DNA of 64,000 nt from Chryseobacterium culicis (GCF_900108365.1 NZ_FNWQ01000006.1:207798-271797), one strand, 5' to 3'; positions 32,651 to 43,900 are shown, numbered from the stretch's first letter. Translations and numbers: made by a program. The notes: a model not told the origin generated them from the sequence alone.

Positions 32651-33565
32651 CTATTTTAAATTAATTCCTTGTAAATATCTTTTTTGTTTTTGTCTTTTAA
32701 ACCAAAATATAGGGGTGGTAAGCAGGTGTAAAACCAAAACGACAGGGGAGATAATCCATATCGCTGCCATCAAATATACCTTAAAGAATTTTATCAGCAA
32801 TGGACGTTTCTCTTTTTTCTTGATAATCAGGTTAGACCATACTGTAAAAATTTTGTTTCCTACCTTTTCTACCCGTACCAGAAATGCACGGATTTCAATG
32901 GCTCCTTTTTTCACAAGCTCGGGCTGTACATTCTTAAGATCATTATTCTTAAAATGTCTTTCAATAATCTCGCCATACTTTACCGATCCTGAGATTTCTT
33001 CATCGGAAACACCTGCTGCAGGCAGCCATCCTGATTTTTCTTTCTGTCCTGTGGTGAGCCATCGAAGAATGGTCAGTACGCTGGTATAATTATCATGCCT
33101 GTCTACCAAAGCAATGTTGCCTACAAGCTGAGCCTGTAAATCTCTCAGATAAACTTTTAATTTTTCCTGGGAAAGCATCCACATATTTCTGGTTCCGGAA
33201 ATGGTAACTACAGGAGTATCTTTAAGGATACGTGATGCGTAGTCACTTTTTAAGAATGAAATTATAGGAATTGATGGTGTGAGATACCATACCTGGTATC
33301 CAAAAAGAATAAGGTCATACTTTTTGTTCAGAATCTCTTCTGAAGGCGGTACGATTTCTTTGGGAATCTGTAAGTAAGACTCAGGAAAAGTATTGAAAAA
33401 GACGTCCCCCGGCCACGGAAAAGGAAAGTCTTCCTTTAGCCGGATGTTGTAATATGTAATATCATAAGCATCCTTTTGAGCTTCAAAAGGTTTGGCTATG
33501 TTTCTCACAATATCTTCGAGCTGCCCGGTTTGTGAATAATATATGACAAGTATATTTTTCTTCAT
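32651..33565 (-). CDS. darA: DarA, flavodoxin-fold dialkylresorcinol enzyme
   Basis: 304 residues. A flavodoxin-like domain with the phosphate loop YYSQTGQLE (9-17) is followed, after residue 180, by a membrane-associated C-terminal part with a hydrophobic segment at about 260-290. Proteins of this type next to DarB are annotated as dialkylresorcinol condensing enzyme DarA; by established work on dar loci, DarA completes formation of the aromatic resorcinol from the DarB product. The flavin-like fold fits an oxidising aromatase. It is downstream of the MMPL fusion gene and immediately upstream of darB. Confidence 0.82.
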   Translation of the reverse strand: MKKNILVIYYSQTGQLEDIVRNIAKPFEAQKDAYDITYYNIRLKEDFPFPWPGDVFFNTFPESYLQIPKEIVPPSEEILNKKYDLILFGYQVWYLTPSIPIISFLKSDYASRILKDTPVVTISGTRNMWMLSQEKLKVYLRDLQAQLVGNIALVDRHDNYTSVLTILRWLTTGQKEKSGWLPAAGVSDEEISGSVKYGEIIERHFKNNDLKNVQPELVKKGAIEIRAFLVRVEKVGNKIFTVWSNLIIKKKEKRPLLIKFFKVYLMAAIWIISPVVLVLHLLTTPIFWFKRQKQKRYLQGINLK

Positions 33566-33607
33566 TAGTTTTCGTTAGTGTTTACAAAAGTATGTTTTTC
33601 CTATTTA

Positions 33608-36600
33608 TTATTTAGGTTTAAATACCTTTAATGATTCAGAATGAAATTCCAGTGTATAGTTATCAATTTCAGGTAAATTATTTTTTGTATTTACAAAAAT
33701 GATTTTTTCAGGAAAAACATGAATATCATTCATCGTAAAATGATCATCCGAGACCAGAAGTACATCAATCTTTTTATTTACTTCAGAAAGGTCTTTTATA
33801 TAGTGTATTTTTCTTCTTTTTACCAGATAGCTATGCGCTGCTGTTGCTCTTTTATCATCATTTTTTATCAGAGAAAAAACTCTCCGGCCGGCCTGGTATA
33901 AAGTTAATAAAGCATCTTTCTGTCCAAAATCATCCGCTATATGCAGAATGTTGGCTTCTTTTGGAATGTGCTTATTCAGTTCGAAATATACTGATTTATT
34001 GGCATTAAAGTCTTTTTTTACATCTTCTACCACATCACCGTCTTTATAAAGATAACTCAGGAATAATTTGTTTTTAAAATAATTTTCATCCTCAATCTCC
34101 GCCCTCATTTTTGCAAACTCCTCCCTGAAATAGGCATTAATCTTCTTTGTCCTTTCAGAATAGCTTTGGCCGAAGCTCATATCATCTTTGCTGATTCTGT
34201 TTCCTACTTTTACGGTAATGCTTCCGTCATAAATAATAAAATCTCCTTTCGGCAGTACTTCAGCGTTTCCATGAATATAAAGCGGTACAATATCCAGTCC
34301 GAACTGTTCAGCAAGATAAAAGGCTCCTTTGTGGAATCTTTTTACATCATTGGTGTAGGAGCGTTCTGCTTCCGGAAAAACGACAAGAGAATATCCCTGT
34401 GCAATTTTTTCTTTCAGTTGATCCATTCCGTTTTCAATTCCCTGTGAAACAGGATAAAAGCCTAGTGCCTTAACCAGTTTCCCAAAGACAGGAGAATCAT
34501 ATACCCAGTCATTCACAAGATAGATAATCTTATGGGTGGTCATTGCTATGGCTAATGTATCCAGGAAAGACGTATGGTTGGCAATAATGACAGCCGGCTT
34601 ACTGAAATCTTCATTTGTATTTTTAATGATCTTCTTCTTTACAAATGGATTAGAATAAAGGACAGAAGTTAAAAATCTGGCTAAAATAAGTTTGATCATA
34701 TTCAGCGTTTTCCCTTGGGAATTTTTAACGAAGAAGCTTCCGAAGGCTGAAAATAGAAGTCCTCCAACTCCATAATATAAAAATGAAAAGACAGAGTTAA
34801 GGAACAGTCTCAAAGTAATAGGAGACAGACCTTTTTTTGCCCGGTTGGTGATGAATAATCTGAACCAGAAAGGGTATAGGGTGGAGGTAATAATAATCAC
34901 AGAGAACATTCCTATCAGGGCAACTAATGCTAAAGAATGCAGTGCAGGATGCTTGGCAAAGATGAGTGATCCGATAGAAAGAATCGTTGTAAAGACTGCA
35001 AGAATAATAGAAGTTCTGTAGGTGGGTAATTCATTTTTTCCTGTAGTGTGTTCTTTTTGCATGGCCTGTGTAAGGAAAATACTGAAATCATCGCCCACTC
35101 CAAATACCAATGTGCATACAACGGTACTGAAAATATTCAATTCCAATCCTAAGAAATAAAGAATTCCTGCTGTCACCACTCCGGTTAAAACAATCGGAAA
35201 CATGGTAAGCACTGTTAATTCAAAATTTCTGAAAAATACAATAATGGTCAGAATAATTGCCAAAAGAGAGTAATTGATCAGCGTGTTGAAATCTCTTTTC
35301 AGTAATCCCAGAAAATTTTCGTTCATCTGCTGGCGGTCAATGGCAATCGCGTCATGTTTCTTCTCAATATCTTTAATGAAAGCGTCTCTTTTATTCTCGT
35401 CTACTTTTACCACATTCGAGACTGTATAAAAACCATTTTCATTGTTCATGAATTCTGAGATCTGAAGGGCTTTTACTTTTTCATATTCTTTCAGAGTAAG
35501 TGAAGAGTAATGTTTAGACAAGACTTCATTGAAGTTATCGAAAGCGCTGCTGTTAAACCCAAATTTATTTCCGTTGCTGATCAGCTCAGAAAGAGTTTGT
35601 TTTTTCTTGGTGTCATCCCAGAAGCTGTTCCATTTCTCAATCCTTTTTTGCTGGTCTTTTTCGGAAAGAACAATACTTCCGATGGAGTTGTAGCTTAATA
35701 TTTTGCCCTCCTTCTTTTCTTTTTCAAGGAAGCTGCTGAGTGCAGAGTTTCGGCTCAGTGCCTGTTCTTCAGAATCACCATAAGAAATGGTATAAATAGA
35801 TTTTGAAGTGATATCAGAAAGCTTCTGCAGTTTTGCTTCGCTTATTTTCAGTTCTTTTGGAATGTAATTCAGATCACCAATATCTTCATTGAAGCCCACA
35901 TGCCTGAATCCGAAAAGACAGGCAAGAATTATAACAGAGCATACTATGATGAGCGGTTTGTTTTTCTCATAAGGATAAGATCCGATTTTGTCAATAAAAT
36001 TGGTATTAAGGTGCTCTCCCTTTTCTTTGGGTTTATAGAGCTGAGGGACAATAATTAAAGCTGAAACTGAAGACAGAATGACTGTAATAGCGGCGAAAAG
36101 CCCAAGATCCTTTAAGGCTTCAGAACGTACAAAAACCAGGCATAAGAATGAAACTGCTGTGGTTGCACTACTTAATACGATAGGTTGTGTAATTTCTTTA
36201 TACAGTTCCTCAATATTATTATTGTGCTTATAATGCGTAAGAATATGCAGGGCATAATCTATTGTAATTCCAATCAGGATAGCCCCTACACTTAATGAAA
36301 TGGCTGAGATTTTATCTTTGATGAAATAAAGAACCAGTAAGGCAAGCAGTACGGAAAATACGGTGGGCAGAAAAACAATAATCGGAGTAAAGATGTTCCT
36401 GAAATAATAGATCAGAAGAAGCAGAAGAACTGTCATAGAAATGACTACCGTATTCTGAATATCTTTTTTGATTTGTTTCGCATTGGCAACAGCAATCACC
36501 GGAGAACCGAAATAACTGATTTCTGTTTTTCCATGAAACTGCTTATTAATTTCGTCTTTTACTGTCTGGAGCTGATCTATAAATGCTTCATTGGCCTTCG

Positions 36601-37261
36601 TATCATTGCTTTTGTTTTTAGGATCAATGAAAAGCAGCAGGTTTTTTCCGTCTTTGGTTACAATATAGCTGTCTTCCAGTTTGAAATCTTTACTGATGTT
36701 CAGGGCATTCAGTTTTTTGATGCCTAAAAAAGTAAGCCCCAGCGGATCTTTTTTAATGAATTCCTTTGTAACAAGACTTGTGGGAGAAACCAAAGAGATA
36801 TAGTTATCCTCTACCTGTCTGGCAATGCTGTCTTTCTGAAGCTTTTGCGCAATTTCCCCGTAATCATTTTCGTTAAGGAATAAAGGTAAATTCTGATTAA
36901 CAAAATCAAATGTTTCCGATATTTCATGATCATTCACTTTGCCTTGCACTGAACCTATATATTTCTGTAAAGGTTCTATTTTCTTCAAAAATGTATCTGC
37001 AGTTTCAGAAAGCTGAAAATGGTCCTCGCTGGATTTGTTTTCTATGATAACAATGATCTTGTCCGAAAAATTAAGCTGTTTTAGCACCTTTGCTGTGAGA
37101 TCGGATTTTTCATTTTTAGGAATAATCTGATTAATGTCTTCTTCAAAATTGATCTTTGACGCAAAAAAAAGGCATAAAACGGCCATGCCCAATGCTGTGA
37201 GTGCCGACAGGATTTTATTTTTGGAAATCAGATAATATAAAAATATAAAAAAGCGATGCAT
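33608..37261 (-). CDS. MMPL transporter fused to PlsC-type acyltransferase and a C-terminal Rossmann domain
   Basis: 1217 residues in three parts. Residues 1-830 are an RND/MMPL exporter with about twelve membrane segments in two halves. Residues about 860-1060 are a lysophospholipid acyltransferase with HX4D at His896-Asp901 (NHTSFLD) and an FPEA...R block. Residues 1090-1217 are a Rossmann-like domain with HIADDFG resembling a methyltransferase glycine loop. Proteins of this plan are annotated as trifunctional transporter/acyltransferase/methyltransferase in pigment loci. It probably flips or exports the acylated pigment from the inner membrane. It is the first gene of the dar operon, with a consensus promoter. 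Confidence 0.87.
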   Translation of the reverse strand: MHRFFIFLYYLISKNKILSALTALGMAVLCLFFASKINFEEDINQIIPKNEKSDLTAKVLKQLNFSDKIIVIIENKSSEDHFQLSETADTFLKKIEPLQKYIGSVQGKVNDHEISETFDFVNQNLPLFLNENDYGEIAQKLQKDSIARQVEDNYISLVSPTSLVTKEFIKKDPLGLTFLGIKKLNALNISKDFKLEDSYIVTKDGKNLLLFIDPKNKSNDTKANEAFIDQLQTVKDEINKQFHGKTEISYFGSPVIAVANAKQIKKDIQNTVVISMTVLLLLLIYYFRNIFTPIIVFLPTVFSVLLALLVLYFIKDKISAISLSVGAILIGITIDYALHILTHYKHNNNIEELYKEITQPIVLSSATTAVSFLCLVFVRSEALKDLGLFAAITVILSSVSALIIVPQLYKPKEKGEHLNTNFIDKIGSYPYEKNKPLIIVCSVIILACLFGFRHVGFNEDIGDLNYIPKELKISEAKLQKLSDITSKSIYTISYGDSEEQALSRNSALSSFLEKEKKEGKILSYNSIGSIVLSEKDQQKRIEKWNSFWDDTKKKQTLSELISNGNKFGFNSSAFDNFNEVLSKHYSSLTLKEYEKVKALQISEFMNNENGFYTVSNVVKVDENKRDAFIKDIEKKHDAIAIDRQQMNENFLGLLKRDFNTLINYSLLAIILTIIVFFRNFELTVLTMFPIVLTGVVTAGILYFLGLELNIFSTVVCTLVFGVGDDFSIFLTQAMQKEHTTGKNELPTYRTSIILAVFTTILSIGSLIFAKHPALHSLALVALIGMFSVIIITSTLYPFWFRLFITNRAKKGLSPITLRLFLNSVFSFLYYGVGGLLFSAFGSFFVKNSQGKTLNMIKLILARFLTSVLYSNPFVKKKIIKNTNEDFSKPAVIIANHTSFLDTLAIAMTTHKIIYLVNDWVYDSPVFGKLVKALGFYPVSQGIENGMDQLKEKIAQGYSLVVFPEAERSYTNDVKRFHKGAFYLAEQFGLDIVPLYIHGNAEVLPKGDFIIYDGSITVKVGNRISKDDMSFGQSYSERTKKINAYFREEFAKMRAEIEDENYFKNKLFLSYLYKDGDVVEDVKKDFNANKSVYFELNKHIPKEANILHIADDFGQKDALLTLYQAGRRVFSLIKNDDKRATAAHSYLVKRRKIHYIKDLSEVNKKIDVLLVSDDHFTMNDIHVFPEKIIFVNTKNNLPEIDNYTLEFHSESLKVFKPK

Positions 37262-37280
37262 TGCATTTAAATCAAGTCTG

Positions 37281-37310
37281 CAAATTTAATTTTTTAAGCA
37301 TTAGATCAAA
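37281..37310 (-). promoter_or_regulatory. Promoter of the MMPL-darA-darB operon
   Basis: The minus strand reads TTTG (37310-37307), 18 bases, then TAAATTTG (37288-37281). Both elements match the Bacteroidota consensus; the ATG at 37261 is 19 bases on. Confidence 0.65.
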
Positions 37311-37374
37311 ATAGTTCTAGATAAGTTTTGACTGAAAATCAATAAAATATTCTGTAAAGAATAAAAAAATACTC

Positions 37375-37382
37375 TACTTTTG
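37375..37382 (+). promoter_or_regulatory. -7 element upstream of the membrane/EPS genes
   Basis: TACTTTTG is an exact TAnnTTTG about 70 bases before the ATG at 37454. No clear -33 TTTG at the expected distance. Confidence 0.45.
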
Positions 37383-37453
37383 CAAAAGTTCCCTTTTAAA
37401 AAAATGTATTTTAAATCACAATTATTATTAAAGAATAAGAATCTGTTTTAGAT

Positions 37454-38458
37454 ATGTTGAAAAAAAATGATGAAAAAATAAACGGATTTCTATTTGTAAT
37501 AGTACTTCCGCTGCTGTTGTTTTCCATGTCCTACTATGGATTTGAAACGTCCTATGTTTTATGGATAAAATCAGCAGATAAAGCTCCTGATTTTATATTT
37601 GAGTCAGTATATGCCTACAGGGTTATTCCCAATTTTCTCAGTGTGTATGTTACTGAAGCATTCACATTTATAGTAGAAAATCATCTTCCGTTCCTGAAAG
37701 ACTTTCTTTCGAAAAGCGGTTCTTATTTTTATCACAGTACTTTTATCATTAATGCTTTCTTTTTTATGCTTTCCTGCAGTATGCTGGATAAAATAGTAAA
37801 GATGAAGCCCGTAGAGCTTTTGATGAATGTACGGGTGAGAAGACTGGTGCATTTCGCCGCGGTTTTCTTCATGGTTATTGTACAGTATGTTCCAACGAAC
37901 TGTGATTCTATTGCGGTTTTCTTTTATTTGTGGGGTGTTCTTCTTACCCTCAGATATTTACATGAGAAAAAAAAAGTAAACCTGATCGCCTTATGTGCTG
38001 TTGTATTTATTTCAACGTTTGTAAGGGAGACTTCCTGTCTGAACATTGCTTTTTTTGCTGCTGTTTTTCTGGATTGGAGACAATTCAAAAATAAAGAGTA
38101 CAAATTTGTTAAGGATACAGTCTGTGTAGCCGGTTCTTTCTGTCTTGCTTATATAGGATTAAGAATGACAATTCATCAGGCGGCTTCTTTTATGGAAGGA
38201 ATTTATATCGTTAAAAACTTCACAAGTCCGTATAATTTGGCAGGGCTGCTTTTTGGTGTGCTCGGTATTTATTTTACTTATCAGCTGTCTTCCGAGGAAA
38301 GTTCTCAGTTTATTCTTAAAAAATATTTATTTTTCTCGCTGCCGTATCTTTTTATGATTACTTTAGTAGGGCTTTTTTGGGAAACAAGACTTTTTATGCC
38401 ACTTATTCTTACGGGGATTGTGGCATCTACACACCAGTTTAAAAATTTCATACCGTAA
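37454..38458 (+). CDS. Polytopic membrane protein of unknown function
   Basis: 334 residues with about eight to nine hydrophobic segments and short basic loops. No glycosyltransferase or polymerase motif is visible, though VRETSCLN at about 193-200 and the overall layout recall membrane proteins found beside EpsG/Wzy-type genes. It lies two bases before an EpsG-like gene and so is probably part of a glycan assembly unit. A second protein of similar character is encoded at 44537. It could be a lipid-sugar-using glycosyltransferase of GT-C type; I would not assign this. Confidence 0.65.
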   Translation: MLKKNDEKINGFLFVIVLPLLLFSMSYYGFETSYVLWIKSADKAPDFIFESVYAYRVIPNFLSVYVTEAFTFIVENHLPFLKDFLSKSGSYFYHSTFIINAFFFMLSCSMLDKIVKMKPVELLMNVRVRRLVHFAAVFFMVIVQYVPTNCDSIAVFFYLWGVLLTLRYLHEKKKVNLIALCAVVFISTFVRETSCLNIAFFAAVFLDWRQFKNKEYKFVKDTVCVAGSFCLAYIGLRMTIHQAASFMEGIYIVKNFTSPYNLAGLLFGVLGIYFTYQLSSEESSQFILKKYLFFSLPYLFMITLVGLFWETRLFMPLILTGIVASTHQFKNFIP

Positions 38459-38460
38459 CG

Positions 38461-39600
38461 ATGAGTTTATTACACCCTTATTATATCATTGCAATCATTT
38501 ATATGGTGATTTTTAGTTTTCACGAAGTATATTCCGGGAAGACTAATAAAACGGCACTTTATATCCTGGCCGCATATCTTGTTATTCTTGCTGGGTTTCG
38601 TAATGACGTAGGACCGGATTATGGAAGTTATAAAGGTATTTATATATATTCTGACACCAAAGATTATGTAAGTATTATTCTGGCAGCGCTTTCACTTAAA
38701 GGTCCTCAGATCGTTGAGCTGGAATGGCTGTATGTGTTAATTAATAAAATTTTACTCAATGTTTTTAATGCGCCCTTTTATATGCTCACTTTTGTTGTGG
38801 CTGCGCTTGTAACGTTTTTTAAGACAAAATTTGCTGAAGAGAATTCATACTATCCTTTTACATTTCTGCTTTTTGTTTTTATTCCCGGATTTTTTATCGG
38901 AGAGAGTGGGCAGATACGACAAAATTTAGGATGCTTTATAGCCTATTATGCCATACGATATATTAAACAGCGAAGAGTTTGGATGTATCTTTTCTGGATC
39001 TATCTGGCAGCCGGAATTCATAATGTGTGTTATCTTATGATTCCGATGTACTGGATTGCCCGTGTGCCGCTTAATAAGATGTGGATGATTCTCTTTATCT
39101 TAGCCTCAATATTCATGTCGCCATTCGAAGTTTATAGATATTTTGGAGATTTTCTAGGTAATATTGCATCAGAAAGTGCTTTGGTAGAGGGTTTTAACGG
39201 ATATGTGGATGAAAGTGTACAAAGACTAAATGGTGGATTTGGTGTTCCTGAGGCTATGCTGGCTATTTCAACATTTTTCCTTTTTGTGTTTGATACGAAA
39301 ATGAAAGAAAAATATCCTTACTACGAGTATCACAGAAATTATACCGTCATTGGGATCTGTTTCTATTTTATTTTTAGGAATAACCCTATTTTCTCTTCCA
39401 GATTAACAGGAGCTTTTCTTGCGTTCTCTTATATACTGATTCCAAATACAATGTTTGTGGTTTCTGCAGAAATGAGAAAATTAATCCATGCATTCATTAT
39501 GGCCCTGGTTATTTTTAACTTTGTAGTATTCTCATCTTTTAGAAATATTAAAGCCGGTCGATTTACAATAGAGCTTTACAAGAACCATATTCTTCCTTAG
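38461..39600 (+). CDS. EpsG-family polysaccharide polymerase-like membrane protein
   Basis: 379 residues with about ten membrane segments. The early block GFRNDVGPDYGSYKGIY and the later ELEWLYVLINKIL and RQNLGCFIAYYAIRYI are the conserved features of EpsG/Wzy-like proteins. It should polymerise lipid-linked oligosaccharide repeats at the periplasmic face of the inner membrane. It is sandwiched between a polytopic unknown (2-base gap) and an acyltransferase (20-base gap), forming a small surface-glycan operon separated from the main EPS genes at 50306-55942. Confidence 0.8.
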   Translation: MSLLHPYYIIAIIYMVIFSFHEVYSGKTNKTALYILAAYLVILAGFRNDVGPDYGSYKGIYIYSDTKDYVSIILAALSLKGPQIVELEWLYVLINKILLNVFNAPFYMLTFVVAALVTFFKTKFAEENSYYPFTFLLFVFIPGFFIGESGQIRQNLGCFIAYYAIRYIKQRRVWMYLFWIYLAAGIHNVCYLMIPMYWIARVPLNKMWMILFILASIFMSPFEVYRYFGDFLGNIASESALVEGFNGYVDESVQRLNGGFGVPEAMLAISTFFLFVFDTKMKEKYPYYEYHRNYTVIGICFYFIFRNNPIFSSRLTGAFLAFSYILIPNTMFVVSAEMRKLIHAFIMALVIFNFVVFSSFRNIKAGRFTIELYKNHILP

Positions 39601-39620
39601 GTATTTTATCTTTATTATTT

Positions 39621-40670
39621 ATGTCTGTTCAGAAAAATAGAATTTTAGTTTTAGATGGTTTAAGAGGACTTGCTATTTTGTTGGTTTTTCTTTTTCATGG
39701 GTATTATATTTGGGGTAAAACCTATCCTTTCGGAGATTTATTTAAGGATAATATTCTTGTGAGGTATGGAGACCTTGGGGTTCAGTTGTTCTTTTTAATA
39801 TCTGGTTTTGTGATTCTTATGTCATTGGAAAAAACGTCCGGTTTCATAAAGTTTATCAAAAACCGCTGGATACGGCTTTTTCCAAGCATGCTTATCTGTT
39901 CTCTGATTATTTTTTTTACCGCCGGTTTTTTTTCTGAGAGACCTCTGGGTATTCCGGGTTGGAAATCTTTACTGCCGGGGATTCTGTTTGTTGATGAAGG
40001 CTTGCTGGAACGTATTTTTAAAACTGATTTTCCCGTTTTGGAATCTTCATTCTGGTCTTTATATATAGAAGTGAAGTTTTATGCCATTTTCGGAGCATTT
40101 TATTATATGTTTAAAAGGAATCTTGCGCTGCTGGGCATTTTTATAATTTATCTGGTTGCTGTTTCCTATCAAATTTTAGAGTTCCACCATCTGCTGCCTG
40201 CCGGATTACTTCCGTTTAAAGCATATATTGGAAATTTTGTGTATTTCGGATGGTTTGTGTCTGGAGCTTTGATTTACATTTATTATAATAGCCGGGATAA
40301 AAGATACTTATATGCATTTGTAGTGGCTACAATATGTGCCATGTTTTATATGTACAGGCTGCAGGATATGACACGAAATCTCTATCTGATTGTTTTGATT
40401 CTCATTTTTCTGGGAGCCCTGTTCTGGAAGCCTATGGAAAAGTTTTTCTCGATGAGGCTTTTCACTTTTGTTGGTTTTGTGAGTTATCCCGTATATCTGC
40501 TTCATGAAAACATGATGATTTCGTGGATGCTGAAGATCAATAGGTATGTTCAGATCCCCTATTCGGTTTTACCGGTTATTTCTTTCGCACTGGTCATTCC
40601 TGTTGCTTATGTGGTTGCAGAATATCTGGAACCACCTATTCAGAAGAAATTAAAATCTATTCTTAAATAG
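39621..40670 (+). CDS. OafA/YrhL-type membrane acyltransferase (acyltransferase family 3)
   Basis: 349 residues. The N-terminal LDGLRGLAILLVFLFHGY carries the family's conserved Arg and His, DLGVQLFFLISGFVI follows, and about ten membrane segments extend to the C-terminus. It has the normal length for a family 3 enzyme without a SGNH domain. It should O-acylate a sugar of a surface polysaccharide using a cytoplasmic acyl donor. It ends the small glycan unit starting at 37454; the following 240 bases hold only a weak hairpin near 40702 and AT-rich sequence. Confidence 0.88.
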   Translation: MSVQKNRILVLDGLRGLAILLVFLFHGYYIWGKTYPFGDLFKDNILVRYGDLGVQLFFLISGFVILMSLEKTSGFIKFIKNRWIRLFPSMLICSLIIFFTAGFFSERPLGIPGWKSLLPGILFVDEGLLERIFKTDFPVLESSFWSLYIEVKFYAIFGAFYYMFKRNLALLGIFIIYLVAVSYQILEFHHLLPAGLLPFKAYIGNFVYFGWFVSGALIYIYYNSRDKRYLYAFVVATICAMFYMYRLQDMTRNLYLIVLILIFLGALFWKPMEKFFSMRLFTFVGFVSYPVYLLHENMMISWMLKINRYVQIPYSVLPVISFALVIPVAYVVAEYLEPPIQKKLKSILK

Positions 40671-40910
40671 TAATCATTCATTTTGCCGCCAAACCCTTGT
40701 ACGGGCTTTCCGAAAGCTTTCTTATCAGAGCGCTTAAATGATGTTTTTATCTCTTGTTAATTTTGAATTATTAAATTGTTATTAATAATATTTTTTTTGG
40801 TAGATTGTTGTTCATGTAATTAATTTATGTTGTAATTATTTATATTATGAATTGATATTTTATATCAAAGGCGCAAGAATTGTATTCGCTTTTGTTTAAA
40901 ATTCAGTCGC

Positions 40911-43900
40911 ATGAAAAAACCGGTATTAAAAAAAATAGCAGCAATTATTTGCTTAGTGTTGGTGTGCATCTTCTCTATCAATGCCATAGAGTTTAAAAAG
41001 CAGGAGAATCTGACAGAAAAAAAACGGTTAGCTTCTCAGGATACTATGATTCCCCGAAATTCTGAAACCCCTGCAAAAACAGACATTCAAAGGGTTTATT
41101 TTGATGGAAAAGACTGGGCCAAAGCACCTAACAGTTATCTTTTTGATCCCAAACAAAACAGCGAGGGCCTATATATTCCTGTAAGAAAGGCTTATGTTAT
41201 GTGGAAATATGATCAATTTCTGGGAGGTGTAGGTGTTCCATTAGGAAATGTTACTGCAGATGTTCTTTGGGAAGACAATCCGGGTCTTATAAAATCGGGT
41301 TCAGGATATCTTCTGGAGATAACCGGAACCGGTGAAAATGCTAAAATAAAAGTTCCAATCAATAAATCCAAAGAAGGAAATGCGGTAATAGCATTAAAAA
41401 TAAACAATGAAATTTTCTGGTCCTGGCACGTTTGGGTTACCGATAATCCTGAAAACGGCTCCACCTATAAAAGTTTCCCCGGAGTATCAAGACAAAAAAG
41501 CGACGGCACGGTAGAAATGATTCCTGATTCTGAATGGATATGGATGGATAGAAACCTTGGGGCTGTCGGCAGCTCTATCACCGGCACAGAATGGAATAAA
41601 AATGGAGGATTGCTCTATCAGTGGGGAAGAAAAGATCCTATTCCGCCTTTGGTTTTAAGAGGAGATGATTTTTATGAAGTCTCCGGATCAGTAGGAAGGG
41701 TAAGACACAGAGGAGCCAAGAACTTTACAGGAGCCATCAAAATTGACGATATCAGAAAATTTGTACTGCTCTCCAATGCAGAGGTGAACAGTAATATTAA
41801 ACTTTCAATAAAAAATCCGCTGAGTCTTATTTATGTTTATAAAAATGATAACTCAGGTCCCGCCTATTACAATAACAATGCTGCGTTAATGGTAAACTGG
41901 TTTGGAAGATCAACTACCCTTCCGGATTCAAGGCTTTCAGAACTTAATTTATGGTCGGATAATTCTCAGGGTAAAATTGGAGTAAATTATAATTTAGATA
42001 ATAATGCAAGACCATATAGAGATAAATCGGCCTACGATCCTTGTCCCAATGGATGGAGAATTCCGTCTATGCTGGTAGCAAATTTAGCTTCGCAGGCATA
42101 TGTAGATGATATAAGAATAGATTTTTCCCCCTTTGGAGTAAGAACCAATATGGGTAAAAGTACTTTCGAAAACAATAAATACCACGTAATAAAACCTACT
42201 GATACCAATACTCCGGCTTATATGCAAGGTTTTAAATTATATGCTAATACAGGATTTGATTTATCCAACGTCGGCGGTTTTAATATGGGAATTTTTCCGG
42301 GAACGGGACAGGTAGGATTAACAGTTCACCAGGGGCAGTATACAGACCAGCATCATTCCGCACTCTGGACAGCTACAATGATGAAGCATTTTGACAGCAG
42401 TCCGACAGTGGGAGCCAGAGCCCTGTTTATGGTGCCTGATAAAGGACAGCCAGATGTTCCTGATGCTGCACTTCCTTCTGTTAAAGGAAGATATTGGTAT
42501 ATGCCTCTGGCTGGAGGGGAAACTTCCGGAGCCAACGGATGCAGATGTATAAAAGATCCCTTATATCTGGTGAATAACTATGACTTTCCTACAGAATATT
42601 TAGAGCCTGCTGCAGAATTTAGAGAAGGATTGAATAATCCAAATACCTATCAGATCGTAAAAAGCGCTACGGCAGCCACGTTGGAAATTCCTGTAAGCAA
42701 AGCCTTTTCTGTTCAAAGTGAGATCTTAAATAATAAAGAAATTCTTAACCCGGCAAATTTTAATAATTTAAAAGTAAATGTACTCTGGACCACTAATCCT
42801 GAGCTGATCAATAATGTAACGATTCCTGGCGGATCTCCAGGCTCATTGTCCGGAATCGCAACTGCTAAAATTGCTGTTGCTATCAGCCCGAATCAAAGCG
42901 GAAATGCCGTAATAACACTGCATAATGGAAATATCACAAATCCTGTATACTGGAGCTGGCATGTATGGGTTACAGATACTCCAATTGGCTCTATTTCATA
43001 TATTACGGAGGTTCCTAATACTGGGGTGACAAATTATGTTAACTATGTGGAAAAGGGAGCAAGCCCGCTGAAGACAGATTTTATGGATAGAAATCTTGGA
43101 AGTACGGAAGCCTTTCCTGCAGTTGCCAATCCACTGACGCCAACCGCTGATGAATTATCGAAAATTAGAAATGCTGCAGGACTTCAGTACCAATGGGGAA
43201 GAAAAGACCCGCTCCCTTCTTTACAATATGCGGATGGAACATCTTACAATATATTCTTAGGAAACACCGCTGATAATGGCTCCGTAACTTATACAACACT
43301 TACTCCTGCTGCGTATAATAATCTTCAGGGAAGTTATATGGTACCCTTTAATACATATACGAATGCAGCTAACGCCAATGTGACGGCATCTGATAAGATA
43401 GCCGATAAAATAGCAAAAGTTTTACTTTTTTCAGTAAGAAACCCACTCGCTTACATGATACCCAGTGCTTTGGCTGCCTATAACAGTTCAGCGCCTTTGT
43501 ATACCAATGGTACAGACTGGCTTGCCAATGAACCCAACCTTGCTCCGGACAGATGGGGCAGAGGGACTGAAAAATCTCCTTTTGATCCTTGTCCGGAAGG
43601 CTGGAGAATTCCGGATCTAACAGGTGTTTCTATTACTTCATATCAGGATTTTGGAATTACTCCATGGTATAAGAAAGATAAAAATGTAGCAACATCCTAC
43701 ACTGTTGCTTCAGATTATTTAGGAACCAGAGTCAGAAACTCTGCCAACACCACGCTGGGATATATGTTCACTAATCCTGCGTATCCCGTAGGAAATTATC
43801 CTAACTCGGGATCCAGGGGATTCCGAAGTGTAACTGCCAATCAAACTGCCGTAGGAACTTATAATACAATCAATTTTCTGTATCCCGGAATCTGGACAGG

